From Chlorops oryzae (taxonomy: Eukaryota; Arthropoda; Insecta; Diptera; Chloropidae): DNA of 64,000 bases. The stretch lies in NCBI GenBank assembly GCA_020466095.1, contig CM035807.1:47781389-47845388 (forward strand), in the 5' to 3' direction. The notes under the pieces were generated by a model, which saw only the letters and a list, made by a program, of their open reading frames with translations, was not told where the DNA came from and did no database searches. Positions 52,104 to 62,113 of the stretch are shown piece after piece. A program made the translations under genes and the position numbers. Numbering within the stretch: the first letter of the stretch is position 1; each line of letters starts with the position of its first letter.

Positions 52104-53171
52104 GCTGGGGTCCCCAAAATTTGACAAAACAAAAATTTACAACATTCCTCCTCCCCCAGTCTACGCAGAAATAGCATAACTTCATACACACTTACAAATA
52201 GGTAATACAGCGGTTACCAAAAATGCCAGCGCATTGATTTCAACCTACAATTGGTGATCAGACGGAAAGTGTCATCAAAGCAATTTTGCCCTATAAATAT
52301 CGATCCACGATGATTGCAACGGGACTTCTGCACACGTACTCATCCAAGGGCCACGACATAGAAGTAAATAGTCAAGTAATAGGGATATTTGTATTTGGAA
52401 GTATAGGATTCATTTTGTTAAATAAAGGATTAAAACCTATATGTTGGTGTCTTTTATTTGATATAGGAAATACGGGGACTATTATACGCTCGACATTGTC
52501 TGAGCGCTTGGTACCCTACGTTGTAATTTAGTGACATTTGTGCGCTCGACACAGTTTGCGCGCTGTGCACACTATACTACAACAAGCTTTCCCTTAAGAA
52601 TTCACTCGTTTGGTTTGTATTAAGGTGTTTCACCGAAATACGAATTGCATACAATCAGCACTTGGAACTGGGTAGACAATGATCTGCTTAAGAAGTAAAC
52701 ACCTTGAATTCAAATGTGTAACTCCTTGATTTATTAACTGAGTTCATTGCTTAAATACTATTTTTATGCTGATTTTTATAATTTGTTGTTTAAAAAATAA
52801 ATATTAGATTATGATAGAAAACAAAAAAAAAAGACGAATTTCTGGACGCATACACAACATAGCAAAGCGTGAAAATCTTAGTCGGCAAAAGTGAAAAGCA
52901 TCAAACTTCAACAAGCCTGCAATCCCATAGCAATCGTATGCATACTCTCTTTATTTGAAACCGAGAAGAACTGATAAGCGAGCATTGTGCCAAAGGCAGA
53001 AGGCACAAGTGCCGTGCTTCCATGCGTTGATATGCCTGCATGGAACAAAACGAAAATATGAGACGGAGTGAAATAAACAAAACAAAAGATCGTGCATTAC
53101 GACACAATATCAAAAGCGCAGTGTGTATGAATCACACGCCTGATTTGAATTACAGTAGGTATGTAAAGAAA
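52104..53171 (+). other. Region after the six-knuckle gag; weak protease-like ORF
   Basis: No full pol. The frame 52286-52531 ends CLLFDIGNTGTIIRSTLSER, which faintly resembles a retroviral aspartic protease (D-x-G-N) and would be in the right place after gag. In the second duplicate the same frame opens earlier (60837), because CAT TGA here is CAT CGA there. The rest has no recognisable content. Confidence 0.25.
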
Positions 53172-53497
53172 CTGAACAACTAACTTAAAATTACACCCCG
53201 ATAAATGCAATTTTTTAAACCATGGAGTCACCTTCCTAGGACAAAAATATACGGATACAGGAATTCTCCCAAATGACATAAAATTTGATAAAATTCTAAA
53301 CTACCCAAAACCAACCAATGCAGACGAAACACGTAGATTCGTAGCTTTTGTAAATTATTCTAGAAGACTTATTCCAAACTTTTCATCTCATTCTATTCAT
53401 TTAATACGTTTGACAAGGAAGAAAACTGATTTCATTTGGTCAAAGGAATGCGAAAACTCATTGAATTATCTGAAAACTCACTACTTAAGCCCCAAAT
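53172..53497 (+). pseudogene. RT C-terminal fragment of 412-like pol
   Basis: LKLHPDKCNFLNHGVTFLGQ, then GILPNDIKFDKILNYPKPT, NADETRRFVAFVNYSRRLIP, and DFIWSKECENSLNYLKTHYL are the thumb and connection blocks of 412-type RT, open until the non-LTR insertion at 53497. It continues the element broken at 39845 and 36560; about 130 residues of central RT including the active site are missing. Confidence 0.75.
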
Positions 53498-53777
53498 GTA
53501 TGAATGTATTTTGACTCTCGTGAGAGCCGGACGTGGAAATAGTGCTCCGCAAAATATTCGATATAATCTAACTCTAAAGTGATTAATTCTTAAAACATTA
53601 ATAAATTATACGAGCTCTTTGCCACCTGAAACTATAGTCTCAAAGTTAATCAATTTAATTTCGTTCTTAAAAGATTGCTCGTGGAAAAAGTTATATTCCT
53701 GTGTTAATAAATTTTGCGAAAAAATAAATAAAATTCTTTGTCCAACAATAAACCTGATACGATATAAGAGAAGCATT

Positions 53778-54651
53778 ATGAATACTCCAGTTAATCGCAC
53801 CTTCAATGCTGCTCTTAATGCACCGGGAAAAAGTTCAGCTAAACTCTCTGAATATGGCTCTACGCCTCGCTTGCTTAAGCTGCTTGACCTACGCTTCCAA
53901 CAACAAAATGAGTTATTCGCTCAGCAGCTCCAGTCATCTGAGAGTAAAATTTTCAGTTTCATCGACAGTAAAATGAGCGATTTTCATAATGAATTTTCCA
54001 AAATAAATGAACGCATTTCCCTGCTCGAAAATCAACAAGCTGATGTTGGATCTGTTAAGGGCGAGGTGAATACTCTTCGGGATCGTGTGTCTATGCTTGA
54101 AAATGTTGCCGTGTCAAAAGACCTAAGGATTCATGGAATACCCTACGAAGAGGGCGAAGATCTGTGCACAATTTTCTGCAAATTGTGTCAAGCTATCAAC
54201 GTTCCTCCACCAAGCATCTTAAAAATTCATCGCATTCCAAGCAAATCTCCGCAAAGAGTTGATCGTGATATAGTAGCTACTCTTAGCTCATCATACGAGC
54301 GCAACCATATTTTGGCGAATCTCTGCATACCGACGAAACAAAAAGGAACCGTTACAACTGCATATCATTGGAATTACATCAAGCATTGCTTTCTACGTAA
54401 ATGAGAATTTGACCAGAGAAAATCACGAAATTTTTAAGCATGCTCTTTACTTAAAAAAACAAAAACTGCTGTCTGGTGTATTTACGCGACGAGGTTTAGT
54501 TTTTGTAAAACTCTCTCCGATGTCTCAGCCAAAGTGCATACGTTCTCTTGATGCTTGTCAAGAGTTGATTAGGTCCACAAATAGCACAAATTTAAGAGCT
54601 AACGATATAAGAGCTAACGATATAGGCCTTTTTCGTCACCAACAACAATAA
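53778..54651 (+). pseudogene. LINE ORF1, coiled-coil RNA-binding protein
   Basis: ATG 53778 (MNTPVNRTFNAALN) opens 209 residues with a heptad-rich stretch (SKINERISLLENQQADVGSV, LRDRVSMLENV) and then a folded segment (KDLRIHGIPYEEGEDL and LKIHRIPSK), as in CR1-type ORF1 proteins. It stops at 54404; the matching C-terminus (NENLTRENHEIFKHALYLKK) is in another frame, 54373-54651. The same break exists in the second tandem copy. ORF1 normally coats the LINE RNA. Confidence 0.7.
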
Positions 54652-55004
54652 AATTATAAAAAACGAAAAACATATACTGATGCAGTTCATAATATTTGTT
54701 ACAATTGTTCACTCTACATTCTGCATTATGAACATTCATTTCTCAATAAGAAGCTTCTCATGTAATAATTTTGCGTTTTATGTTTCTATATTTATTTATC
54801 TTAGCGTGCTAAGTCTAGTTCTAAGTATTTCATTGTTCGATGGTTTAAAATATTATGTTTTAAGTTATTATTGTTGCGATCTATCGAGAAATAACTCCCC
54901 AAATTATGTTTTAAATTTAATTAATTTTTGTAATCTTTGTGTAAGTAGTTTTTTCTCTGTGTTGGACGTTCTGTTGTTTTGTTTTTATTTATATATGCAT
55001 CATT

Positions 55005-55747
55005 ATGAGCAGCAGATCTCATGATATTCACTCGAATTCCAAAGGCTATTTCAATTCTTTACTTAGAATTCTTTCGCTTCAAAAGAAAGGGCTTAAAGTC
55101 TGTCACATCAATGCACAAAGCCTAATTAAAAAAATAGATGAATTTAAAAACAATTTCGAGAATTCGCATGTAGATGCAATTTGTATCTCTGAAACTTGGT
55201 TTATGAAATCCCTACCGGACGCGTTTATAAACATTAGTGGCTATAATCTTTTTCGAGTCGATCGCGAATCTCGTGGTGGCGGTGTTGCAATCTACTTAAG
55301 ATCTGGAATTTCAGGGAAGGTAGTGGCCAAGTCTCCACCGCTTTGTAGTAGTGAATTCATATTTCTTGAGATAAAAAATCAGAGTGAGAAACTTTTGCTT
55401 GGCTGCGTCTATAGGCCACATCGTAGCGTTGAAATAAACCCGTTGACGGATTGCTTAGAAAATATTGCTTCCATTGCAGGCGACTTCAATTGTAATATTT
55501 TGGAAGATTACAGCCTTATCACAACTTAACTGCTCTCGGGCTTTCCGTGGTTAATAGATCAACTCCAACCCACTTTTCAAACACGAACAATTCTCTATTA
55601 GACTTGTTCCTCGTTGATTCGGACTCAAAAGTGCTAATTTATGATCAATTGTCTGCGTATCAATTTTCCAGACATGACCTTATATTCATGACTTACGATT
55701 TCCAGTTCGTTAATGTTCCGATCTGTATAAAATATAGAGATTTTTAA
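55005..55747 (+). pseudogene. LINE AP endonuclease domain
   Basis: Frame 55005-55529 contains KVCHINAQSLIKKIDEF, ICISETWF (catalytic Glu), RGGGVAIYLR, LLGCVYRPH and AGDFNCNIL (Asp and Asn). After a frame break near 55520 the final part is at 55547-55747 (LDLFLVDS, SRHDLIFMT, where SRHD supplies the catalytic Asp-His). The enzyme nicks target DNA to prime reverse transcription. It is broken here. Confidence 0.8.
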
Positions 55748-57800
55748 AATATTGATTACCGATCATTAGATGCTGAAATCGGTTATATTGGCTGGAACCT
55801 CATTCGTTACATGCCATGCTGTAACATCAAGTGAAATTCTTAGAGTCCAATCTTAAAGCACTTTTTGACAAATTTGTCCCGGAAAAAACTTTCTTTCCAA
55901 ACAAAGTCTCTAAACAGTGGTTTAATCGTGAGCTTCATGCGCTTATTAAGAAACGTGATTTCGCTTATAGACGGTGGAAATGGTTCAAACACCGTCCCTA
56001 GAAATGGAGATAAAACAAATCAAGAAAAAGGTCTTCATTGAAATAAGAAGAGCTAAATTTATATACAACGATGCCAAATTCAGATCCGCAATTAATAGCC
56101 GACAAACTTGGGCCAATATTAGGGAACTAGGTATTAAAGAAAATAGCAAGCGCCATTCTAACTCCACTAATCTGGACCTGGACCAACTAAACCAACACTT
56201 TACTAGCCTACCGAACACTTCTTTTAGTCCACTCACAACACACACAGAAAACAATTTATCTGAAATTCACCCTTCGTTTTCTTTTGCTTGTGTTGACCAA
56301 TGTGACGTCCTCGCGAGCTTTTTATCTGTAAAATCAAATGCAGTGGGCCCTGATGAAATAAGCCCGATCTTTCTAAAATGCCTGCTTCCAAGATTATTGC
56401 CCACAATCACGTGCATCTTCAATAACATTATAATGCGATCCACATATCCTAATTCATGGAAACGTGCCAAAGTGATACCAATTCCTAAAGCCTCCGGAGA
56501 GTATCGGCCTATATCCATATTGCCGTACTTGTCTAAGGTTTTTGAAAAGGTTATTCTCAAACAAATCAATACTTTCATCGATGAGTACTCCCTTTTGTCT
56601 GACAGACAATCTGGCTTTTCTAAAAACCGTAGCTGTGTCACTGCTCTGGTAGATGTTGTTGAAGATATACGACAGTCGATAGACGAAAATAATATAACGA
56701 TGCTAACATTACTTGATCATACCAAAGCGTTTGATTCAGTTAATCATATTGTCTTAGCAAATAAGCTCTTACATAATTTTCATTTTTCAGTTAATGCCAC
56801 ACATCTCATAAGGGCATACTTAATTAATATGTCTCAATATGTGTGCGTAGGTAATCAGACATCTACAACCTTAAACCTCTCACGAGGTGTACCTCAGGGA
56901 TCTATTCTTGGTCCATGTCTGTTTAATTTATATATCAATGATCTACCTTCAAAATTGAAATTTCGTAAAATACATATGTACGCCGATGACATCCAGCTTT
57001 ATTCGAATTGTAAAATGGGTTCAGACTCTCAATGTGTCACTAACATAAACTATGATCTCAAACAAATAAGCAACTGGGCAAATCAAAACTGCCTTTCTAT
57101 TAACCCTTCTAAATCCAAGTGCCTAGTCATTGCCAAAAAGAAAGTGAGCACACTATGTTTTCCTCCTGTTTTGTTGAACGAAGAAGTCATTCAGTATGTC
57201 GAATCAGCTAAGAACCTAGGCATTGTATTTAACAAAACTCTTACTTGGACGAATCACATTGCAATCGCTATTGGAAAGGCGTACGCTATGCTTCGTATTC
57301 TTTGGAATGTTCAAAAAGTCACACCACAAAAAATTCGCCTATTACTATGCAAAACGTATATTATGCCCATGCTTTTGTATGGGTCCGAAATATTTTGGAA
57401 CTGTGATGTTACCTACAACAGCAAACTAAATGTTCTTTTCAATAACATAACTCGCTTTATCTTTATGAGGAAGAGACGAGACCATATTTCTGAGCTTAGG
57501 GGGCTTATATACGGCACATCCTTCAACAATTTACTAAAGCTGAAATCTCTACAGCTCCTTTACAAAATTGCATATAAAAAATCTGCAGAATACCTCTATC
57601 AGCGCATTCGGTTTACCCGTTCCGCCAGAACAAATAAGCTAATCGTCCCATTCGCACATAAACTTTTAATTTCCGAAAGACAATTTTTCATCCCCACAAT
57701 TCGCCTTTGGAATTCCCTACCATCCGATGCTCGAGGTGCAGAAAGCGTCCAACACTTCAAAAAACGAATTATTGTTTTTCTTAATAGATTAGAAAATTAA
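55748..57800 (+). pseudogene. LINE reverse transcriptase domain
   Basis: Linker remains at 55748-55973 have stops; the open frame 55974-57800 (608 residues) is intact. It shows KSNAVGPDEISPIFLK, YRPISILPYLSKVFEKVI, SGFSKNRSCVTAL, TLLDHTKAFDSV, LSRGVPQGSILGPCLFNLYI and the active site MYADDIQLYSN, followed by the C-terminal region of the CR1/Jockey group. The usual D of the TLLD-x-S-x-AFD motif is present. Because ORF2 upstream is frameshifted, no full protein is made. Confidence 0.85.
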
Positions 57801-57980
57801 CTATATAAATTAGCTTTATCATTTTATGTTTTATTTTTGTTTTTTTGTTTTGATTTGTTCTTTAACTAAATTTTAATGTTGCACACATACCACATGTCGC
57901 CCTTCGTGAGTAGAGCTTTGTATAAGAGATAATTCTCTTGTGCTCTACGATTTCATATTACAATAAATAAATAAATATTA

Positions 57981-58553
57981 CAATATCCAAATTTCGATAA
58001 ACCATTTATTATAACAACCGATGCAAGTAAAATTGCATGTGGGGCAGTCTTAATTCAGGAATATAACGGTATACAATTACCAATAGCTTTCGAATCACGC
58101 ACATTCACAAAAGGCGAAAGTAACAAATCATTTATTGAACAAGAGCTTACTGCCAAACACTGGGCAGTTAATTTCTTTAAACCATATATTAATGGAACAA
58201 AATTTCTTATAAAAAGCTATCATAAGCCTTTAACATACCTATTTTCGCTCAAAAACCTTTCTGCGAAACTCACACAAATGCGTCTGGATCTTGAAGAATT
58301 TGACCTTGTTATCGAATATATAAAAGGCAAAGATAACTATGGAGCAGACGCGTTATCACGCATCGATTTTGGGCAAATTAAACAAATAACCAACGACGCT
58401 ACCCACATTAATCAAATAGTAACAAGATCAAAATCAAAACCAATTTTAACAAAATCAGAAAAGCCTAACAATTCAAATGATACTTTTCAACATGTGGTAA
58501 TACATAAGATAAAAAAAACAAATAAAGCCACTTGCACAGAAGCAAAAGAATAA
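57981..58553 (+). pseudogene. RNase H fragment of 412-like pol
   Basis: Open from QYPNFDKPFIITTDASKIAC through FESRTFTKGESNKSFIEQEL, HKPLTYLFSLKN and DNYGADALSRIDF. The usual TDHKPL is SYHKPL, so the third catalytic Asp is Tyr. It rejoins the frame of the fragment at 53172-53497 across the LINE, one base off. After 58553 the similarity ends. Confidence 0.78.
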
Positions 58554-58599
58554 ACTCAAAAAGAAAAGCTCAAAAAAAGTATAAAAAATGAATATTGTC

Positions 58600-58976
58600 A
58601 ATGAAGAATTACCTACAATGTGTAGCGTTCAAGGATTTATACGTTCAATTGGTTAACAGGTCATCCGTAAGTGACGTCCAAAAATTGCTGTATTTAACAA
58701 CGCAATTGGCAGATTAGCCAAAGAACTTAATCAAGCATCTACCAGTGTCAACATCAAATTATGAGATTGCTTGGAATATTTTGACTCAGGGATACGACAA
58801 CCAACGGTTGATTGTTACATCTTTGCTTAACAATTTTGTTTCCTTTCCTAAAATGAAAGTGGAATCTGCATCAACCTTAAAATCATTACATGACGTTACG
58901 AAAGAATGCATATTTGGGTTGAAGGCGCAAAAAATTCCAGTGGAATACTGGGATGCCATCCTTGTTCATCTGGTTC
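58600..58976 (+). pseudogene. BEL/Pao gag fragment, plus strand
   Basis: Translation shows SVSDVQKLLYLTTQLAD, a stop, then SNYEIAWNILTQGYDNQRLI and LKAQKIPVEYWDAILVHL. This is the DUF1759-type capsid segment of BEL/Pao gag. It ends abruptly at 58976, where the duplicate of the six-knuckle gag starts in the same frame. Confidence 0.7.
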
Positions 58977-59506
58977 AAGAGGAAAACGAACAATTAAGAC
59001 AAGCCCTGAGGAAGAGGTTTTCAGAAGAACAATTACAACTTCTAGTGGACAGCCAAAACGCAGTGAAAAATTATAAGGAGGAAGTAGAAATTTTAAGGGA
59101 ACAGCTACGTGCGAGCAGAAAGGAAATAGATAGGATTACAAATTTTAAAGCAGCGAGCACTAGTCTCAGTGAGGTGCAAGACACACCTAGTGAAAATAGC
59201 GAAAGCGGTAGAGAAAACAAGAGGAGTCTCGCACCCGGGAGTTCAGTGACTGTGAGGCCAAGGAACACGTTAGAGAATATAGAGGAAGAGGGTATGTCAA
59301 ACCATTCATCACCCCTAGTAGGAAATGGGAGCGGGGGACACCCGTTGGTCCCACCACCACCACCTCCACCATTAAACTCGTCAGGAGCAAATAGAAGCGT
59401 AGGGGTCCTGCAATCAATGCGAGAACAGTTGGAAGGAATATTTTCGTGGAGAAGGGAAGAAGAGGAAGCACAGGAAGTGAGAGTCGAACGTACAAACGAC
59501 AACTGA
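58745..59506 (+). pseudogene. Chimeric BEL gag / six-knuckle gag ORF
   Basis: A 253-residue frame whose first ~77 residues are BEL/Pao gag and whose remainder, from EENEQLRQALRKRF, is the coiled-coil part of the six-knuckle gag. It ends at the same TGA as the first copy. The fusion arises at the tandem-duplication junction; there is no reason to think it functions. Confidence 0.75.
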
Positions 59507-60720
59507 CAAATATCAATAACGGACGATCTTTTGTCACCAATCGGTCCGCCAGTAAGAAGAGAAGGCATGACAGGGGCGGCTATAATGAAACTGGTGGAAA
59601 CGTTTGTGCCACTATTTTCAGGAGCTCCGAGCCCGGAATTGCACGCAGATGTTTCCAAATTTATTAGCGGATGTAAATTTTTAAAAAGCGAATTGAGAGA
59701 AAGGGACAGGAGAGAGCAGTCCAGTATATAACCAAACAAAGGTTTTGGGGGGCGCATACCAGAGATTAGGGTCAAAATGTTTCGCAGGAATCGATGAACT
59801 TTGCGAACTAGTCAAGGATATCTATTTAAGGAGAAGGGACATTGAAGAAATCCAAGAGGAATTAGTGACAGTGAAGCAGGGAATAAGGAAGTCAGTGGTT
59901 CTGTTTGGAATGAGAATAGAGAGCCTGCTGGACGACGCAGAACTAGTGGTTCGAGAGGAACTGGGCGATCTAGGAATGATGAGATTTTTCAGAAAGCTCG
60001 CAGTTAAATCATTCGTTAAGGGCCTCAGAGATCAGTCGTTGCGTCACATATTCATCGGCCATGAAGAAGCATCTATTAGTCAGTTAGTGAAGCTGGTTCA
60101 GAATTCCATGGTCTTACTAGGAGAAAATAGTCCGAATATTAATTTCACGACGCAAGGGGCTGCCGAACAAGTTGAATGGTGCCCTATTTGTAAGGCAACG
60201 GGACACGGAGCGCGACGCTGTCCCGAGATGACAATAGTCGACACGACAAAAGCTCAGGAGCCGGCTCAGAAGCCATGTAAGTTTTGCAAAAAGCAGGGAC
60301 ACTTCTATGACAGCTGTGAGGAACGCATGAATACCCGTATTGTAAGCAGTGTAAAACTTATGGGCATGAAGAGTCGAACGATTGCCAAATAATAGGCCAG
60401 AAGGGGCATCCGCTCCGCGAACTGTAGAACAGGCGGTGAACAGGCTACAGTGCTCATTCTGCAAACGCGAGGGACACACTGTAGATAAATGTTTCAATCG
60501 GTTGAGGAGTTTGTTTTGCGAACGTTGTCAAACCGCAGGACATGAACAGAACCGGTTCTGTCGCGGACCAGTAAAAGAACAGCCGGTACAAAGGGGGGCC
60601 GAGCGACCGAGTGATAGGCGTAATACGTGCATGAGGTGCAATCAGCCCGGTCATTGGGCGAGGATGTGTCCCTTAGCTGCACAAGCGGGAAACGCGAAAG
60701 GGCTCAGCTTAGCTCAATAG
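59507..60720 (+). pseudogene. gag: Second copy of six-knuckle gag, 3' part
   Basis: Capsid-like region and the same knuckle series as 50886-52103, now split into three frames (59531-59731, 59745-60392, 60382-60720) by one-base deletions. The last three knuckles are in the final frame. The damage is absent from copy one, so it postdates the duplication or reflects assembly error. Confidence 0.8.
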
Positions 60721-60836
60721 GCTGGGGTCCCCAAAATTTGACAAAACAAAAATTTACAACATTCCTCCCCCAGTCTACGCAGAAATAGCATAACTTCATA
60801 CACACTTACAAATAGGTAATACAGCGGTTACCAAAA

Positions 60837-61145
60837 ATGCCAGCGCATCGATTTCAACCTACAATTGGTGATCAGACGGAAAGTGTCATCAAAGCAATTT
60901 TGCCCTATAAATATCGATCCACGATGATTGCAACGGGACTTCTGCACACGTACTCATCCAAGGGCCACGACATAGAAGTAAATAGTCAAGTAATAGGGAT
61001 ATTTGTATTTGGAAGTATAGGATTCATTTTGTTAAATAAAGGATTAAAACCTATATGTTGGTGTCTTTTATTTGATATAGGAAATACGGGGACTATTATA
61101 CGCTCGACATTGTCTGAGCGCTTGGTACCCTACGTTGTAATTTAG
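60837..61145 (+). CDS. Hypothetical ORF after second gag copy
   Basis: 102 residues starting MPAHRFQPTIGDQTESVIKA and ending with the same FDIGNTGTIIRSTL stretch as 52286-52531. A faint resemblance to retroviral protease is the only hint of function. In copy one the sixth base of the stretch makes a stop. Confidence 0.25.
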   Translation: MPAHRFQPTIGDQTESVIKAILPYKYRSTMIATGLLHTYSSKGHDIEVNSQVIGIFVFGSIGFILLNKGLKPICWCLLFDIGNTGTIIRSTLSERLVPYVVI

Positions 61146-61787
61146 TGACATTTGTGCGCTCGACACAGTTTGCGCGCTGTGCACACTATACTACAACAAG
61201 CTTTCCCTTAAGAATTCACTCGTTTGGTTTGTATTAAGGTGTTTCACCGAAATACGAATTGCATACAATCAGCACTTGGAACTGGGTAGACAATGATCTG
61301 CTTAAGAAGTAAACACCTTGAATTCAAATGTGTAACTCCTTGATTTATTAACTGAGTTCATTGCTTAAATACTATTTTTATGCTGATTTTTATAATTTGG
61401 TGTTTAAAAAATAAATATTAGATTATGATAGAAAACAAAAAAAAAAAAGACGAATTTCTGGACGCATACACAACATAGCAAAGCGTGAAAATCTTAGTCG
61501 GCAAAAGTGAAAAGCATCAAACTTCAACAAGCCTGCAATCCCATAGCAATCGTATGCATACTCTCTTTATTTGAAACCGAGAAGAACTGATAAGCGAGCA
61601 TTGTGCCAAAGGCAGAAGGCACAAGTGCCGTGCTTCCATGCGTTGATATGCCTGCATGGAACAAAACGAAAATATGAGACGGAGTGAAATAAACAAAACA
61701 AAAGATCGTGCATTACGACACAATATCAAAAGCGCAGTGTGTATGAATCACACGCCTGATTTGAATTACAGTAGGTATGTGAAGAAA

Positions 61788-62113
61788 CTGAACAACTAAC
61801 TTAAAATTACACCCCGATAAATGCAATTTTTTAAACCATGGAGTCACCTTCCTAGGACACAAATATACGGATACAGGAATTCTCCCAAATGACATAAAAT
61901 TTGATAAAATTCTAAACTACCCAAAACCAACCAATGCAGACGAAACACGTAGATTCGTAGCTTTTGTAAATTATTCTAGAAGACTTATTCCAAACTTTTC
62001 ATCTCATTCTATTCATTTAATACGTTTGACAAGGAAGAAAACTGATTTCATTTGGTCAAAGGAATGCGAAAACTCATTGAATTATCTGAAAACTCACTAC
62101 TTAAGCCCCAAAT
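61788..62113 (+). pseudogene. Second copy of the 412-like RT fragment
   Basis: Same content as 53172-53497, with GQKY replaced by GHKY here, closer to the usual gypsy LGHK motif. Confidence 0.72.

Larger units (their letters stand above)
53498..57973 (+). mobile_element. Non-LTR retrotransposon (CR1/Jockey group), decayed
   Basis: ORF1, an AP endonuclease and a reverse transcriptase are in LINE order, and the 3' end is AATAAATAAATAAATA with no poly-A. It was inserted in the 412-like pol between the RT and RNase H parts; AAAT borders both sides and may belong to the target duplication. Frameshifts in ORF1 and ORF2 make it inactive. Confidence 0.8.
50356..58976. repeat. Tandem duplication, first unit (~8.62 kb)
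   Basis: From AAGAGGAAAACGAAC at 50356 the sequence matches 58977 onward up to the window end (offset 8621 falling to 8616 through small indels). The unit comprises the gag 3' part, a spacer, the 412-like RT fragment, the non-LTR element, the RNase H fragment and the BEL gag scrap. Confidence 0.9.
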
